This document shows, one piece after another, positions 40,347 to 49,230 of a stretch of 49,230 bases of DNA. The notes below the pieces were generated by a model, which saw only the letters and a program-made list of their open reading frames with translations, had not been told where the DNA came from and searched no databases. Location: positions 1-49,230 of the forward strand of contig CALGUD010000048.1 of NCBI GenBank assembly GCA_937901915.1. Direction: 5' to 3'. The stretch's first letter is position 1; every line of letters starts with the position of its first letter. This DNA is from an uncultured Flavobacteriaceae bacterium (lineage in GTDB: Bacteria; Bacteroidota; Bacteroidia; Flavobacteriales; Flavobacteriaceae). Made by a program: the position numbers and the translations under genes.

Positions 40347-42809
40347 ATGACCGGACTTACACCACAAGAGGTAGCGAAACAGCGGAAACTGAACGGGATG
40401 AATAAAGGGGCTAAAGCAAAAAACCTGCTTGTTCAGAATATCCTGTCCGTTGCTACCGAGCCCATGTTTATTCTTTTAATGGCGGCATGCCTTATTTACT
40501 TTCTCCTTAAAGAATTTACAGAAGCCTGGACCATGCTTATGGCGCTTTTCTTTGTAGCCGGAATTGATGTTTTTCAAAATTTCCGGAGCCAAAAAGCCAT
40601 TAAAGCATTGAACCGGGTTACAAAAAGCAAGGCCAAAGTAATGCGGCAGAATGAAGAAGTACGAATCCCTGTAGAGGAAATAGTAACACAAGACCTTATT
40701 ATTTGTGAAGAGGGTTCCATTATACCCGCTGATGCCGTAATTGTGACCTCCAACGATTTTTCAGTGAACGAAGCGATCCTTACAGGTGAATCCTTTTCTA
40801 TTGAAAAGTTTGAAGGAGACCTCATCATGCAGGGAACAGTGGTGGTACGGGGTTATTGTTATGCCCGGGTAAAAGCTGTGGGACTTCAAACCACTTTATC
40901 CGGCATTGGCAAACTAGTAACTTCTTCAGGAAAAGAACAAACCCCGTTACAGCTTAAAATCTCAAAATTTGTCCGCCTTATGGCGATTACCGGTAGTGTT
41001 GCCTTTATTCTTGTATGGGGTTATCACTGGTGGGAAAGTGGCAGCCTTTTTACAGGCTTGCTACATGGACTCACCATGGCTATGTCCGTTTTACCGGAGG
41101 AAATTCCTGTTGCACTTTCTACATTTATGGCCCTGGGGGCATACCGCTTACTTAAAAAGGGTGTCATTGCCCGGAGCCCAAAAACCGTTGAAACACTCGG
41201 ATCTGCCACAGTGATCTGTTTGGATAAAACAGGCACGCTCACACAAAACCTGATGACTGTATCAGAAACCTATAATGTAAAAACCTGTGAAGAAGTAAAC
41301 TTTAGCAACTCCGGAAAAGCAACCGAGGTACTGGAATACGCCATGTGGGCCAGTGAGGAAAATCCGTTTGACCCTATGGAGAAGTCCATTCATGAAAAAT
41401 ACGCCGGCCACTTTAATAAAGACAAAAGGCCGGAATACCGGATGGTCAAGGAATTTCCACTAGCGGGAAGCCCGCCGGTAATGACCCATTTATTTCAAAA
41501 TGAAAAAAAAGACCTCATCATTAGCTGTAAAGGTGCACCTGAAGGTGTACTAAATCTATGTAAAGTAAGTGATGAAGAAAGGTTTAAAGTACTAGCTAAA
41601 AGTAAAGAATACGCCCTCAGGGGATTAAGGGTATTGGGGGTTGCAAGAGGAGAATGGAATAAAAATGAACTACCCGAATTACAGGAAGACATTGAATTCA
41701 CTTTTCTTGGGATCATTACATTCTATGACCCGCCGGATGAGCATATTGCAGCAGTGATAAAAGATTTTTATGAAGCAGGGATAACCGTAAAAATGATTAC
41801 AGGCGACTACTTAGAAACTGCTGTTGCCATTGCCCGGCTCACCGGGATAAAGTATAAAAAAACGCTTACAGGTATAGAAATAGCCGAATTTAATGATAAA
41901 GAATTAGAAAATGCAGTTACAGACACTCATATTTTTGCAAGGGTATCTCCGGAAATAAAATACAGGATCATCAATGCGCTGAAGCAAAATGGTGAAGTGG
42001 TTTCCATGACCGGCGATGGTGTAAATGATGCACCCGCATTAAAATCTGCACATATAGGTATAGCCATGGGTAAAAGGGGCACAGAAGTGGCAAAAAGTGC
42101 TGCAGGACTCATTCTTTCCAATGATAACCTTGCAAACATGACAGATGCTATATTTTTGGGAAGAAGGATCAACGAAAACCTGTCCAAAGCGATCCGTTAT
42201 ATTATTTCCATTCATATTCCCATTATTTTGCTGGTTACCTTTCCTATATTTCTCGGATGGTTGCCTGCCATGCTCTTTACACCCATTCACGTAATATTTC
42301 TTGAACTCATTATGGGACCCACATGTTCCATAACCTATGAAAATGAACCAGTGGACAGGAAAGAGTTAAAAAAACCAATTCCAACAGGTACCAATCTGTT
42401 CACTTCCTCACAATTGACCATCACCATCATACAAGGTTTGGTAATTACTTTAGGATGTTTAATTATAGCATATTATGCCAGTCATTCGGGCTTCAGCGAG
42501 ATGAAAATACGTTCGTTTGTGTTTTGCACCCTTGTTTTTTCAAATATTTTCCTGACCCTCATCAATCGTTCATTTACACAAACTATTTTTCAAACCATTA
42601 AAAGAAAAAACCTTTTAATTCAAAGCATTATTACAGTGTCTTTTATATTTTTACTTTTAATTCTATATGTTCCTACGTTAAATGAACTTTTTAAGGTAGA
42701 GCCATTAGATTTATCAGACATTATACGAGTTGTATTGGTAGCTTCTATTACTACCTTTTGGTTCGAATTTTTTAAATATTTTAAATATCACATCAAGGGT
42801 CAATCATAA
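40347..42809 (+). CDS. Cation-translocating P-type ATPase (P2-like)
   Basis: The 820-residue protein has the P-type motifs in order: TGES (146-149), PEEIP (250-254) in a membrane segment, the phosphorylated Asp of DKTGTLT (293-299), and GDGVNDAP (about 556). It has about ten membrane segments. PEEIP and the short N-terminus suggest the P2 group (Ca or related cations), not heavy metals, since no CPC motif is present. It probably exports a divalent cation at the inner membrane. A small membrane protein gene follows by 10 nt. Confidence 0.9.
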   Translation: MTGLTPQEVAKQRKLNGMNKGAKAKNLLVQNILSVATEPMFILLMAACLIYFLLKEFTEAWTMLMALFFVAGIDVFQNFRSQKAIKALNRVTKSKAKVMRQNEEVRIPVEEIVTQDLIICEEGSIIPADAVIVTSNDFSVNEAILTGESFSIEKFEGDLIMQGTVVVRGYCYARVKAVGLQTTLSGIGKLVTSSGKEQTPLQLKISKFVRLMAITGSVAFILVWGYHWWESGSLFTGLLHGLTMAMSVLPEEIPVALSTFMALGAYRLLKKGVIARSPKTVETLGSATVICLDKTGTLTQNLMTVSETYNVKTCEEVNFSNSGKATEVLEYAMWASEENPFDPMEKSIHEKYAGHFNKDKRPEYRMVKEFPLAGSPPVMTHLFQNEKKDLIISCKGAPEGVLNLCKVSDEERFKVLAKSKEYALRGLRVLGVARGEWNKNELPELQEDIEFTFLGIITFYDPPDEHIAAVIKDFYEAGITVKMITGDYLETAVAIARLTGIKYKKTLTGIEIAEFNDKELENAVTDTHIFARVSPEIKYRIINALKQNGEVVSMTGDGVNDAPALKSAHIGIAMGKRGTEVAKSAAGLILSNDNLANMTDAIFLGRRINENLSKAIRYIISIHIPIILLVTFPIFLGWLPAMLFTPIHVIFLELIMGPTCSITYENEPVDRKELKKPIPTGTNLFTSSQLTITIIQGLVITLGCLIIAYYASHSGFSEMKIRSFVFCTLVFSNIFLTLINRSFTQTIFQTIKRKNLLIQSIITVSFIFLLLILYVPTLNELFKVEPLDLSDIIRVVLVASITTFWFEFFKYFKYHIKGQS

Positions 42810-42819
42810 TTTATAAAAA

Positions 42820-43170
42820 ATGAAAACATTTATTATCATCATTTTAACGCTTCTTGCCTGCTATGTACTATATACATTAACACGAAAAAAAGAACACACA
42901 AACCTTGATTGCCTTAATGTTGAAAATTACATGCTGATAATGAAGTCCCCGGAGGCTGATGACTTATGTAAATTTGAACTTCACCGGGAAGAAAACCAAA
43001 TCAGGTTTACCAGAAAAAACCAGGGTTATACTTTATTTCTCCTTTTGCTGGAAGAAAAAAACGGAGAAAAACATGTCAGATTGAGAGGCCTTGACGGCTA
43101 TGGCATAAGGGACCGTGAGTTCCTGAAATCTGTATGTGACTTTGTTAGCAAGATTAAAGAAAGAACCTAA
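42820..43170 (+). CDS. Small membrane-anchored protein, unknown
   Basis: The 116-residue protein has an N-terminal membrane helix (TFIIIILTLLACYVLYTL) and a soluble C-terminal part (LHREENQIRFTRKNQGYTLFLLLLEEKNG). I do not recognise the family. It starts 10 nt after the ATPase stop and is probably co-transcribed with it, so it may be an accessory subunit. Confidence 0.6.
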   Translation: MKTFIIIILTLLACYVLYTLTRKKEHTNLDCLNVENYMLIMKSPEADDLCKFELHREENQIRFTRKNQGYTLFLLLLEEKNGEKHVRLRGLDGYGIRDREFLKSVCDFVSKIKERT

Positions 43171-43334
43171 AAAATTCTTATTCCGTAGGATTTTTCCTTG
43201 TTTTTAATATCTTTATACAATCTAAAGGCCATTGATTGATCTAAAAATAGGAAGAAAAACAAGGCATCCTTTTGCTTTACATAAAGTTTTTATATTTAAA
43301 TTACCTAATGCAAACAATTTAAACAGATTACTGT

Positions 43335-43853
43335 ATGAAGCCAATCAAAATTATTATAACTGTATGTGTATGTGTTTTGTCCGGACATTTAGGTTTTTCA
43401 CAGGAACAGCATACATTAAGTTATACCGAAGAGACCCCACCTGTAAAAGCATCTCTTGCAGATGTTTCGTGGATACAAGGCCATTGGCGCGGAGAGGCTT
43501 TTGGAGGTATTGCTGAGGAGATTTGGAGTCCGCCCCTCGGAGATTCCATGATGTGTGCCTTTAAACTGGTCTCGGACAGTAAAGTACAGTTTTATGAACT
43601 CTGTGTGATCAGGGAAGTTAATGAAACACTGCTCCTTCAGTTAAAGCATTTCCACAGGGATTTTAAAGGCTGGGAAAAGAAAGATGAAACGGTAGATTTT
43701 AAACTGGTGAGCCTGGAACCCGGAAAAGTGTTTTTTGATAAATTCACCTTTGAGAAGGTAAGCAAAAACGAAATGAACCTGTATGTTGTAATAAAAAACG
43801 ATAAGGGAGTTGAAGAAGAAGTAAAATTTAACTATAAACGATTTCAACAATAA
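43335..43853 (+). CDS. DUF6265 family exported protein
   Basis: The 172-residue protein has a signal peptide (ending GFSQ) and a beta-rich lipocalin-like body: LADVSWIQGHWRGEAFGGIAEEIWSPPLGDSMMCAF, which is the diagnostic DUF6265 opening, then LQLKHFHRDFKGWEKKDE. It is probably periplasmic. The function is unknown. Its TAA overlaps the next ATG by one base, so the zinc-finger gene downstream is likely co-translated. Confidence 0.8.
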   Translation: MKPIKIIITVCVCVLSGHLGFSQEQHTLSYTEETPPVKASLADVSWIQGHWRGEAFGGIAEEIWSPPLGDSMMCAFKLVSDSKVQFYELCVIREVNETLLLQLKHFHRDFKGWEKKDETVDFKLVSLEPGKVFFDKFTFEKVSKNEMNLYVVIKNDKGVEEEVKFNYKRFQQ

Positions 43854-44203
43854 TGGAAAAAGCCTGTTTGGAATGCGGTGAAAAAATTATAGGAAGGGCT
43901 GATAAAAAATTCTGTAGTGATTATTGCCGCAACTCATACAACAACAAGCTAAATACAGACAGTAAAAATTTGATACGCAATATCAATAACCGTTTGCGTA
44001 AAAACTACCGGATACTGGAAGAATTAAATCCGGAGGGGAAAACAAAAACAACCAAAACAAGGCTTTTAGACAAAGGGTTTGATTTTGAATATATTACCAA
44101 TACCTATACAACCCAAAAAGGAAGTGTGTATTATTTTGTCTATGACATGGGGTATTTGCCTTTGGATAATGATTTTTATATGCTGGTGAAGCGGGAAAGA
44201 TGA
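43853..44203 (+). CDS. Small zinc-ribbon protein
   Basis: The 116-residue protein starts with a Cys4-like zinc site, ACLECGEKIIGRADKKFCSDYCRNSYNNK, as in DUF2116-type zinc ribbons. A basic helical linker and a C-terminal domain (GSVYYFVYDMGYLPLDNDFYMLV) follow. It is cytoplasmic. The function is unknown; a nucleic acid or ribosome contact is possible. The ATG overlaps the TAA of the DUF6265 gene. Confidence 0.75.
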   Translation: MEKACLECGEKIIGRADKKFCSDYCRNSYNNKLNTDSKNLIRNINNRLRKNYRILEELNPEGKTKTTKTRLLDKGFDFEYITNTYTTQKGSVYYFVYDMGYLPLDNDFYMLVKRER

Positions 44204-44449
44204 TTTAAGTATTTAGGATTTTAGATTTTTGATTGATGATTTATTTGAGACTCCGTCGAGAGTCATCCTGAGAATCGAACCCAATTTATTGAGAGAGTAA
44301 TGTGAGGATCTGCCCTTAAATTTTGGATTTTGGACTTTTTTGGAATTTGGATTTTGTGCATTGAAATTTTTAATTTTTCTTTCCCAGCATTCCATGACTA
44401 CCCCGATAGCTTTGTAGCTACTCAAATATCACTTAATGTCTTGAAGAAA
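44204..44449. repeat. Low-complexity spacer
   Basis: It is built from recurring words such as ggattttggac, tttggaatttggattttg and gattgatgattt, similar in style to the region near 33.5 kb. No gene was found. Confidence 0.5.
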
Positions 44450-44929
44450 TTACAACCAATTCTGGCTGGAAAGTTTCAACGCAGCTATGACGATATCTTT
44501 GCGACTGATCTGGCCTACAACCCTGCCATTATCCACTACCGGCAACCGTCGTCTGTTATTTTTATGAAAGTGTGACGCAGCATCAAATATATTCAAATCA
44601 TGCGGTATCGTGTCCACTTCCTTAGTCATATGATTTTCTACACTTTTATCAAAAATCGGCAAATTAAAATACCGGCTCTCCGAAATATGCTTCATACAAT
44701 CAGCTTCAGAAATGATTCCAACTAACTTTCCATTTTCCATCACTGGTCCACCTGATATCCTGTGTTTTATAAGTAGTTCCATCACCTCTAAAATAGACTG
44801 TTCCGGATGAAAAACCACCAGGTCAGTTGACATGTAATTCTCTACTAAAATAGGGGCATTGTACTCCTTTTTTACTACTTCAAATGCACCCTGAAAACTC
44901 TTTATTCCCATAATCTTAAATTTTAGCAT
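44450..44929 (-). CDS. Tandem CBS-domain protein
   Basis: The 159-residue protein has two CBS motifs: NYMSTDLVVFHPEQSILEVMELLIKHRISGGPVMENGKLVGIISEADCMKHI, then NHMTKEVDTIPHDLNIFDAASHFHKNNRRRLPVVDNGRVVGQISRKDIV. CBS pairs bind adenosine nucleotides and act as energy sensors. It is freestanding, with no effector domain, so it probably works as a regulator of another protein. It is monocistronic and convergent with the zinc-ribbon gene. Confidence 0.9.
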   Translation of the reverse strand: MLKFKIMGIKSFQGAFEVVKKEYNAPILVENYMSTDLVVFHPEQSILEVMELLIKHRISGGPVMENGKLVGIISEADCMKHISESRYFNLPIFDKSVENHMTKEVDTIPHDLNIFDAASHFHKNNRRRLPVVDNGRVVGQISRKDIVIAALKLSSQNWL

Positions 44930-45042
44930 TAGTTAAAGGGGGCAATTATAAAAATACTGATTTTTAATGAATTATAATAAATATTTCGTATTCTATTCTT
45001 AAAATTTTATGAATTCCTTACTTTTATAAAAATTAATGCCTC

Positions 45043-47316
45043 ATGAAAAAATACGCTGTAGCCATCTCCCTACTTATCTTAATAGGTGCCATCTACTGGA
45101 GTTTTGAAGCCCTGATCCCTCAAAACTATAGCAAAGCCGATACTCCTGTAAATGAATTTTCTACCGAAAGAGCGCTCATACATGTAAAAGAAATTTCACA
45201 AGATCCTCATTATGTGGGTTCTGAAGCTCACAAAACCGTTAGAGACTATATTGTTTCCGAACTTCATAAAACAGGCCTTCAAACCGAAATACAGGAAGGC
45301 TATACCTCCGGTGACTGGGCTAATTTAAGTAAGGCCATCAATATAATTACGAAAATAGAAGGCACGGGTAACGGCAAGGCCCTACTGCTCCTAACCCATT
45401 ATGACAGTAGTCCGCATTCTTCATTGGGCGCAAGTGATGCCGGTAGTGGTGTTGCAACCATTTTAGAAGGTATACGGGCTTTTTTATCCGAAGAAAAAAA
45501 ACCGGAAAATGATATTATCATTGTATTTACCGATGCCGAAGAGTTAGGCCTTAACGGTGCACAGCTTTTTGTAAATGAACACCGGTGGACGAAAAATGTT
45601 GGGCTCGTACTCAATTTTGAGGCAAGGGGCAGTGGCGGACCGGGGGTTATGCTTGTTGAAACCAATGGAGGCAATTCCGAACTCATAAAACATTTTGCAG
45701 AGGCCAATCCGAAGTATCCAATGGGTAACTCGCTGGCATACAGTGTATATAAAATGATGCCGAACGATACAGACCTTACGGTATTCCGTGAGGATGCCAA
45801 TATTGAAGGTTTTAATTTTGCCTTTATAGATGATCATTTTGATTATCACACCGTAATGGATAATTATGAGCGGCTGGACAGAAACACCCTGGAGCACCAG
45901 GGAAGTTATTTGATGCCCCTGTTGCATTATTTCAGTAAGGCAGACCTTACAAACCTGAAATCGGATGAGGATTACGTATTTGTGAACGTTCCGGTATTTA
46001 AGCTTATAAATTATCCCTTCTCATGGATTATACCCATGCTTGTGATTGCCTGGCTTGTTTTTATCGTATTATTTTTATTTGGGATCCTGAAAAGGGAAAT
46101 AGGTTTGGTAGAGGTTTTTAAAGGTTTTATACCATTTTTACTATCCCTGTTTTTATGCGGGATCATAGGTTTTTATGGTTGGCCATTTTTAAAAATGTTA
46201 TATCCCGGTTATCATGATAATTTACACGGATTTACCTACAACGGATATCACTATATCGCTGTCTTTACCTTTTTAAGTGTGTCTATTTGTTTCAGTCTTT
46301 ACAACAAATTCAAAGAAATAAAACCTGTAAATCTAATCATCGCCCCGTTAACTATTTGGTTAATTATCTGTACGCTTGTTGCTGTATACCTGAAAGGTGC
46401 CAGCTTCTTTATCCTTCCTGCGTTTGCAGGGCTGGCTTCATTCTATATTTTAATAAATCAGTCAAAACCCAATTTAATTTTACTCTCATTACTGGCTTTT
46501 CCGGCCTTATGGATTTTGAGTCCGCTTTTACAAATGTTCCCGGTCGGTCTTGGTTTAAAAATGATGGTTGCTGCAACCCTGTTAACGGTACTTATATTCG
46601 GTTTACTTACCCCTGTTCTTGGATTTTACAAACGAAAAGGTAAATTAGCCTTACTGGCAATTATTATAGCCTTCGGTTATTTTATAGCAGCCCATGTGGA
46701 GTCAGGATATACCCCGGACAGGCCAAAGCCAAACAGTTTATTGTATGTGTATAATGCGGACACAAACAAAGCGCATTGGGCTACCTATGATATTTCCATT
46801 GACCCCTGGGTGTCGCAATATATCGGAGAAAATAAACAACAACCCAAACAAAAAGATAAATTCAGCAGTAAATACAATACAGGGTTTTCATTCGTTTCCG
46901 AAGCTGCCCTTAAAGAGATCAAACAACCGGAAATTGAAAAAGGTTCAGATACAATTATAAATGGGAAAAGGCATGTTGAAGTCTGTATAAATTCGCAACG
47001 GAATATAAACCGGCTTGAGGTATTTACAAATACAAAAAATATTGATCAACTGGAAGTAAATGGAATCCCCTTTTCTGAAGAATATCTTAAAAAAAGGGAA
47101 CATAAATTATTTAACCACCAGGTAAGTAATAATATGTACACAGATATTAAACTTGTTGTCCCTGAAAATGAAAAAATTGAACTTACTATTTATGAGATAT
47201 CAAATGACTTATTGAGCAACGGACGTTTTTCAATTCCACCACGCCCGAAAAACACAATCCCGATGCCGTTTATAGTTAATGATGCCGTTTTAGTAAAGAA
47301 AATATTTAAATTGTAG
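45043..47316 (+). CDS. M28-family metallopeptidase with C-terminal membrane domain
   Basis: The 757-residue protein has an N-terminal membrane anchor and a periplasmic M28 catalytic domain with zinc ligands and the catalytic Glu: LLTHYDSSPHSSLGASDAGSG (His119, Asp121, Asp132), VFTDAEELGLNGAQLF (Glu166/167) and DDHFDYHTVMDNY (His). Six or seven membrane segments follow (about 325-555), then a soluble C-terminal domain of about 190 residues. This matches large FXNA/ERMP1-like M28 proteins. It is probably an aminopeptidase. The next gene starts 3 nt after the stop. Confidence 0.87.
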   Translation: MKKYAVAISLLILIGAIYWSFEALIPQNYSKADTPVNEFSTERALIHVKEISQDPHYVGSEAHKTVRDYIVSELHKTGLQTEIQEGYTSGDWANLSKAINIITKIEGTGNGKALLLLTHYDSSPHSSLGASDAGSGVATILEGIRAFLSEEKKPENDIIIVFTDAEELGLNGAQLFVNEHRWTKNVGLVLNFEARGSGGPGVMLVETNGGNSELIKHFAEANPKYPMGNSLAYSVYKMMPNDTDLTVFREDANIEGFNFAFIDDHFDYHTVMDNYERLDRNTLEHQGSYLMPLLHYFSKADLTNLKSDEDYVFVNVPVFKLINYPFSWIIPMLVIAWLVFIVLFLFGILKREIGLVEVFKGFIPFLLSLFLCGIIGFYGWPFLKMLYPGYHDNLHGFTYNGYHYIAVFTFLSVSICFSLYNKFKEIKPVNLIIAPLTIWLIICTLVAVYLKGASFFILPAFAGLASFYILINQSKPNLILLSLLAFPALWILSPLLQMFPVGLGLKMMVAATLLTVLIFGLLTPVLGFYKRKGKLALLAIIIAFGYFIAAHVESGYTPDRPKPNSLLYVYNADTNKAHWATYDISIDPWVSQYIGENKQQPKQKDKFSSKYNTGFSFVSEAALKEIKQPEIEKGSDTIINGKRHVEVCINSQRNINRLEVFTNTKNIDQLEVNGIPFSEEYLKKREHKLFNHQVSNNMYTDIKLVVPENEKIELTIYEISNDLLSNGRFSIPPRPKNTIPMPFIVNDAVLVKKIFKL

Positions 47317-47319
47317 TTC

Positions 47320-48117
47320 ATGAAAATTGGTATTATAGGTTGTGGCTGGCTGGGATTTCCTCTTGCCAAAGAATTAATTAAAAATGGACATAACGTCTAT
47401 GGAACTACAACATCCGCCGAAAAATTACAAGTCCTCACACAAAGCGGTATTGAAGCCTTTTTAATTGCAGCAAATGAAACCGGTATTGAAGGGGATATTC
47501 ACTCTTTATTAAAGCCTTTGGATGTTCTGGTAATCAACATACCCCCACGGCTTCGGGGTAAAAACCGTGAAAATTATGTCTCAAAAATAAAGCATCTGGT
47601 TCATGAAATTGAAAAATCACCTGTGAAAAAAGTGCTGTTTATTGGTAGTACTTCTATTTACGCAAATGATAACTCCATAGTAACTGAAGATACCATCCCC
47701 GAACCGGAAACAGAAAGTGGTATACAACTGTTAGCTGTAGAAAAGCTCCTTGCCGGAAATCAACATTTTAATACTACCATCTTACGGTTTGGCGGGCTGT
47801 TTGGAGCAGACAGGCACCCGGCCAACTTCCTTTCAGGAAAAAAAAATATTGCCAATCCGCTGGCGCCTGTAAACTTAATTCACCTGACAGATTGTATTGG
47901 TATTATAACGGCCATTATTGATAATGAAGTATGGGGAGAGCAGTTTAATGCGGCACATCCGAAGCATCCTTTAAAACAGGAATACTACACCAAAAAAGCA
48001 CTCATGGCAGGAATGGAACCACCAGAATTTAATACAGAAATTGAATCCAGCGGCAAAACAATTAACTCTGGTAAGATTATCAAAAAATTCAGTTATAAAT
48101 TTAAGATTGACTTGTAG
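47320..48117 (+). CDS. NAD(P)-dependent SDR/epimerase-like protein (YeeZ-like)
   Basis: The 265-residue Rossmann-fold protein has the dinucleotide loop GIIGCGWLGFPLAKEL at the N-terminus. It continues with VLFIGSTSIYANDNSIVTED and LRFGGLFGADRHP. The Gly-rich motif and overall pattern fit extended SDR proteins of the YeeZ type. The classical YxxxK pair is not obvious, so activity is uncertain. It follows the M28 gene by 3 nt and may be an operon partner. Confidence 0.82.
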   Translation: MKIGIIGCGWLGFPLAKELIKNGHNVYGTTTSAEKLQVLTQSGIEAFLIAANETGIEGDIHSLLKPLDVLVINIPPRLRGKNRENYVSKIKHLVHEIEKSPVKKVLFIGSTSIYANDNSIVTEDTIPEPETESGIQLLAVEKLLAGNQHFNTTILRFGGLFGADRHPANFLSGKKNIANPLAPVNLIHLTDCIGIITAIIDNEVWGEQFNAAHPKHPLKQEYYTKKALMAGMEPPEFNTEIESSGKTINSGKIIKKFSYKFKIDL

Positions 48118-48219
48118 TATTCAACTAACGGTTTATCCAGTATATTAAGTACTTACATTTTTTGCCGGCTTTTATTTTTTTCATACTTTGGAAGCAGTTA
48201 CCAGTTTACACACTTACAC

Positions 48220-49230
48220 ATGAAAGTATTTATTCGTTCTGCAATTATTTTATTATGTGGCTGTCTTTTCAGCAGCATTCTGTATTCACAGGAAGCGAAT
48301 AAACCGTATGTTTTTGTTAATATTAAAGAGGGCACCACGCAACGTGCAGTTTCCAGTATTGTACAGGACCAGCAAGGATTTATATGGATGGGCACTAATG
48401 GTGCAGGACTAAATAAATACAACGGCTTAGATTATATTTCTTATAAAAAGGAACTGAATAATCCGAAATCATTGAACAGTTCTTTAATTCATTCTTCTTA
48501 TGTAGATAGCAACAATAGGCTTTGGGTAGGTACTGAAGTGGGTCTTAACCTTTATGACAGGGATTTGAACCGTTTTATAGATATTGCTTTATACCAGCAA
48601 CCTACCAGGAAATACAACATTAAAGTACATACAATCTTTGAGAACATAAACGGGGATTTACTCATTGGAACCCATGAACACGGCTTATTTGTAATTGACC
48701 CGGTTTCGTTGAAGTCAAAACGAATTGTAGTTGAATCTCCTTTTGAAATTTCTTACTTGTTAATAAACAGTATTGTCAAAACAAAAGATGATATCGTACT
48801 GGTAGGGACAGACAAAGGATTGTTTGAATATAATAATTCTAAAAACCACCTCTTGTTACACAATATTGCCACACTAAATGGTGTAAAAAAAATAAATAAT
48901 AACATAGTAAGAATGATGGTAGATACCAATAACACTTTATGGATTGGTACCCATAGTGAAGGACTGATGAGGGTCTCGGGCTCAGAAGAGGGAAATTATA
49001 CCATAGATTCCTATCCTATAACCAACAAACGTATACTATCCATGCTTCAAGTACCGGACGGGGGTATTTTTTGTGGCACTGAGAATGATGGGCTGTTTGT
49101 AGTGGGATTAAACGGGTTGGTGATTAAAAATTACAGGTATAATAAATTTGACAAAAACAGTATTAAATCGAATTCTATCTGGTCTTTATTTTTAGATGAT
49201 CAAAAACGTATCTGGATGGGGTACTATAAC
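48220..49230 (+). CDS. Two-component-regulator propeller protein, 3' end beyond the window
   Basis: The frame runs from ATG 48220 to the last base of the window without a stop, 337 codons. A signal peptide (ending SILYSQ) is followed by propeller repeats: SSIVQDQQGFIWMGTNGAGLNKYNG, SNNRLWVGTEVGLNLYDRD, VVMVDTNNTLWIGTHSEGL, SIWSLFLDDQKRIWMGYYN. These are periplasmic sensor blades of hybrid two-component systems or propeller-histidine kinases, which usually control polysaccharide utilisation loci. The C-terminal kinase or regulator part lies outside the window, so the class is not decided. It could control the GH115 genes or a cluster downstream. Confidence 0.85.
   Translation, partial: MKVFIRSAIILLCGCLFSSILYSQEANKPYVFVNIKEGTTQRAVSSIVQDQQGFIWMGTNGAGLNKYNGLDYISYKKELNNPKSLNSSLIHSSYVDSNNRLWVGTEVGLNLYDRDLNRFIDIALYQQPTRKYNIKVHTIFENINGDLLIGTHEHGLFVIDPVSLKSKRIVVESPFEISYLLINSIVKTKDDIVLVGTDKGLFEYNNSKNHLLLHNIATLNGVKKINNNIVRMMVDTNNTLWIGTHSEGLMRVSGSEEGNYTIDSYPITNKRILSMLQVPDGGIFCGTENDGLFVVGLNGLVIKNYRYNKFDKNSIKSNSIWSLFLDDQKRIWMGYYN

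Noticed and set aside
44213..44575. Frames of 70-81 codons on both strands near 44.2-44.6 kb
   Set aside because: Partly low-complexity spacer and partly shadow of the CBS gene.
46287..46960. Frames of 88-118 codons inside the M28 peptidase gene
   Set aside because: Shadows in another frame of a gene with clear catalytic motifs and membrane segments.

Overview
This window comes from a low-GC member of the Bacteroidetes, most likely a marine or plant-degrading Flavobacteriaceae. The evidence is the AT-rich sequence, promoters of the Bacteroidetes form (-33 TTTG, -7 TAnnTTTG), the near absence of Shine-Dalgarno sequences, and typical families: two GH115 glycoside hydrolases, a two-component-regulator propeller protein, Rhs modules without their large core, the four-gene ligase-associated DNA repair operon, and a ribosomal protein S16 with an acidic tail. 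I saw no rRNA, tRNA or CRISPR array.

Region 1 (1-4160) is a graveyard of polymorphic-toxin tips. An Rhs core end carries one C-terminal toxin and its immunity gene. A fossil toxin tail with an orphan immunity gene follows, then a second Rhs fragment without its core, with another toxin tip and immunity gene. Region 2 (4184-11284, minus strand) holds a TspO-like membrane protein and the DNA repair operon: exonuclease, ATP-dependent ligase, Lhr-like helicase, PdeM phosphoesterase. Region 3 (11365-19596) is housekeeping and stress genes: a PA2169-type four-helix protein, rpsP with a highly structured leader, rimM, a frameshifted four-helix gene, trmN6, umuC-umuD, ferritin, a Cys-rich mini-protein and tex.

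Region 4 (19600-25760) has two tandem GH115 genes. The second has the full set of alpha-glucuronidase motifs. The first keeps the fold but has lost nearly the whole catalytic block. Each has its own control region, and a terminator separates them. Region 5 (25838-31537, minus) contains a 154-aa unknown protein, a 939-aa leucine-rich-repeat protein, and the ribosome rescue/repair pair prfH and rtcB, which are separated by a MITE-like element.

Region 6 (31570-38240) is accessory. It holds a probable small transcript, an S24-like protein, a lipoprotein, a repeat-filled gene desert, ssb, four phased 10-bp repeats, a HEPN-type gene bracketed by a perfect 15-bp inverted repeat, a second HEPN-like gene, and small genes separated by paired hairpin repeats whose loops are complementary. 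Region 7 (38277-49230) is mostly ordinary: a Crp-like regulator, an NAD(P)H oxidoreductase, a Cys-cluster protein, a P-type ATPase, small unknowns, a CBS protein, an M28 peptidase with membrane segments, an SDR protein, and the start of a propeller sensor that runs off the window.

The most interesting leads are the GH115 pseudoenzyme next to its active paralogue, the HEPN cassette with its inverted repeat, the A/B complementary hairpin family, the fossil toxin tail in the Rhs array, the MITE inside the prfH-rtcB pair, and the small minus-strand transcription unit near 31.7 kb.
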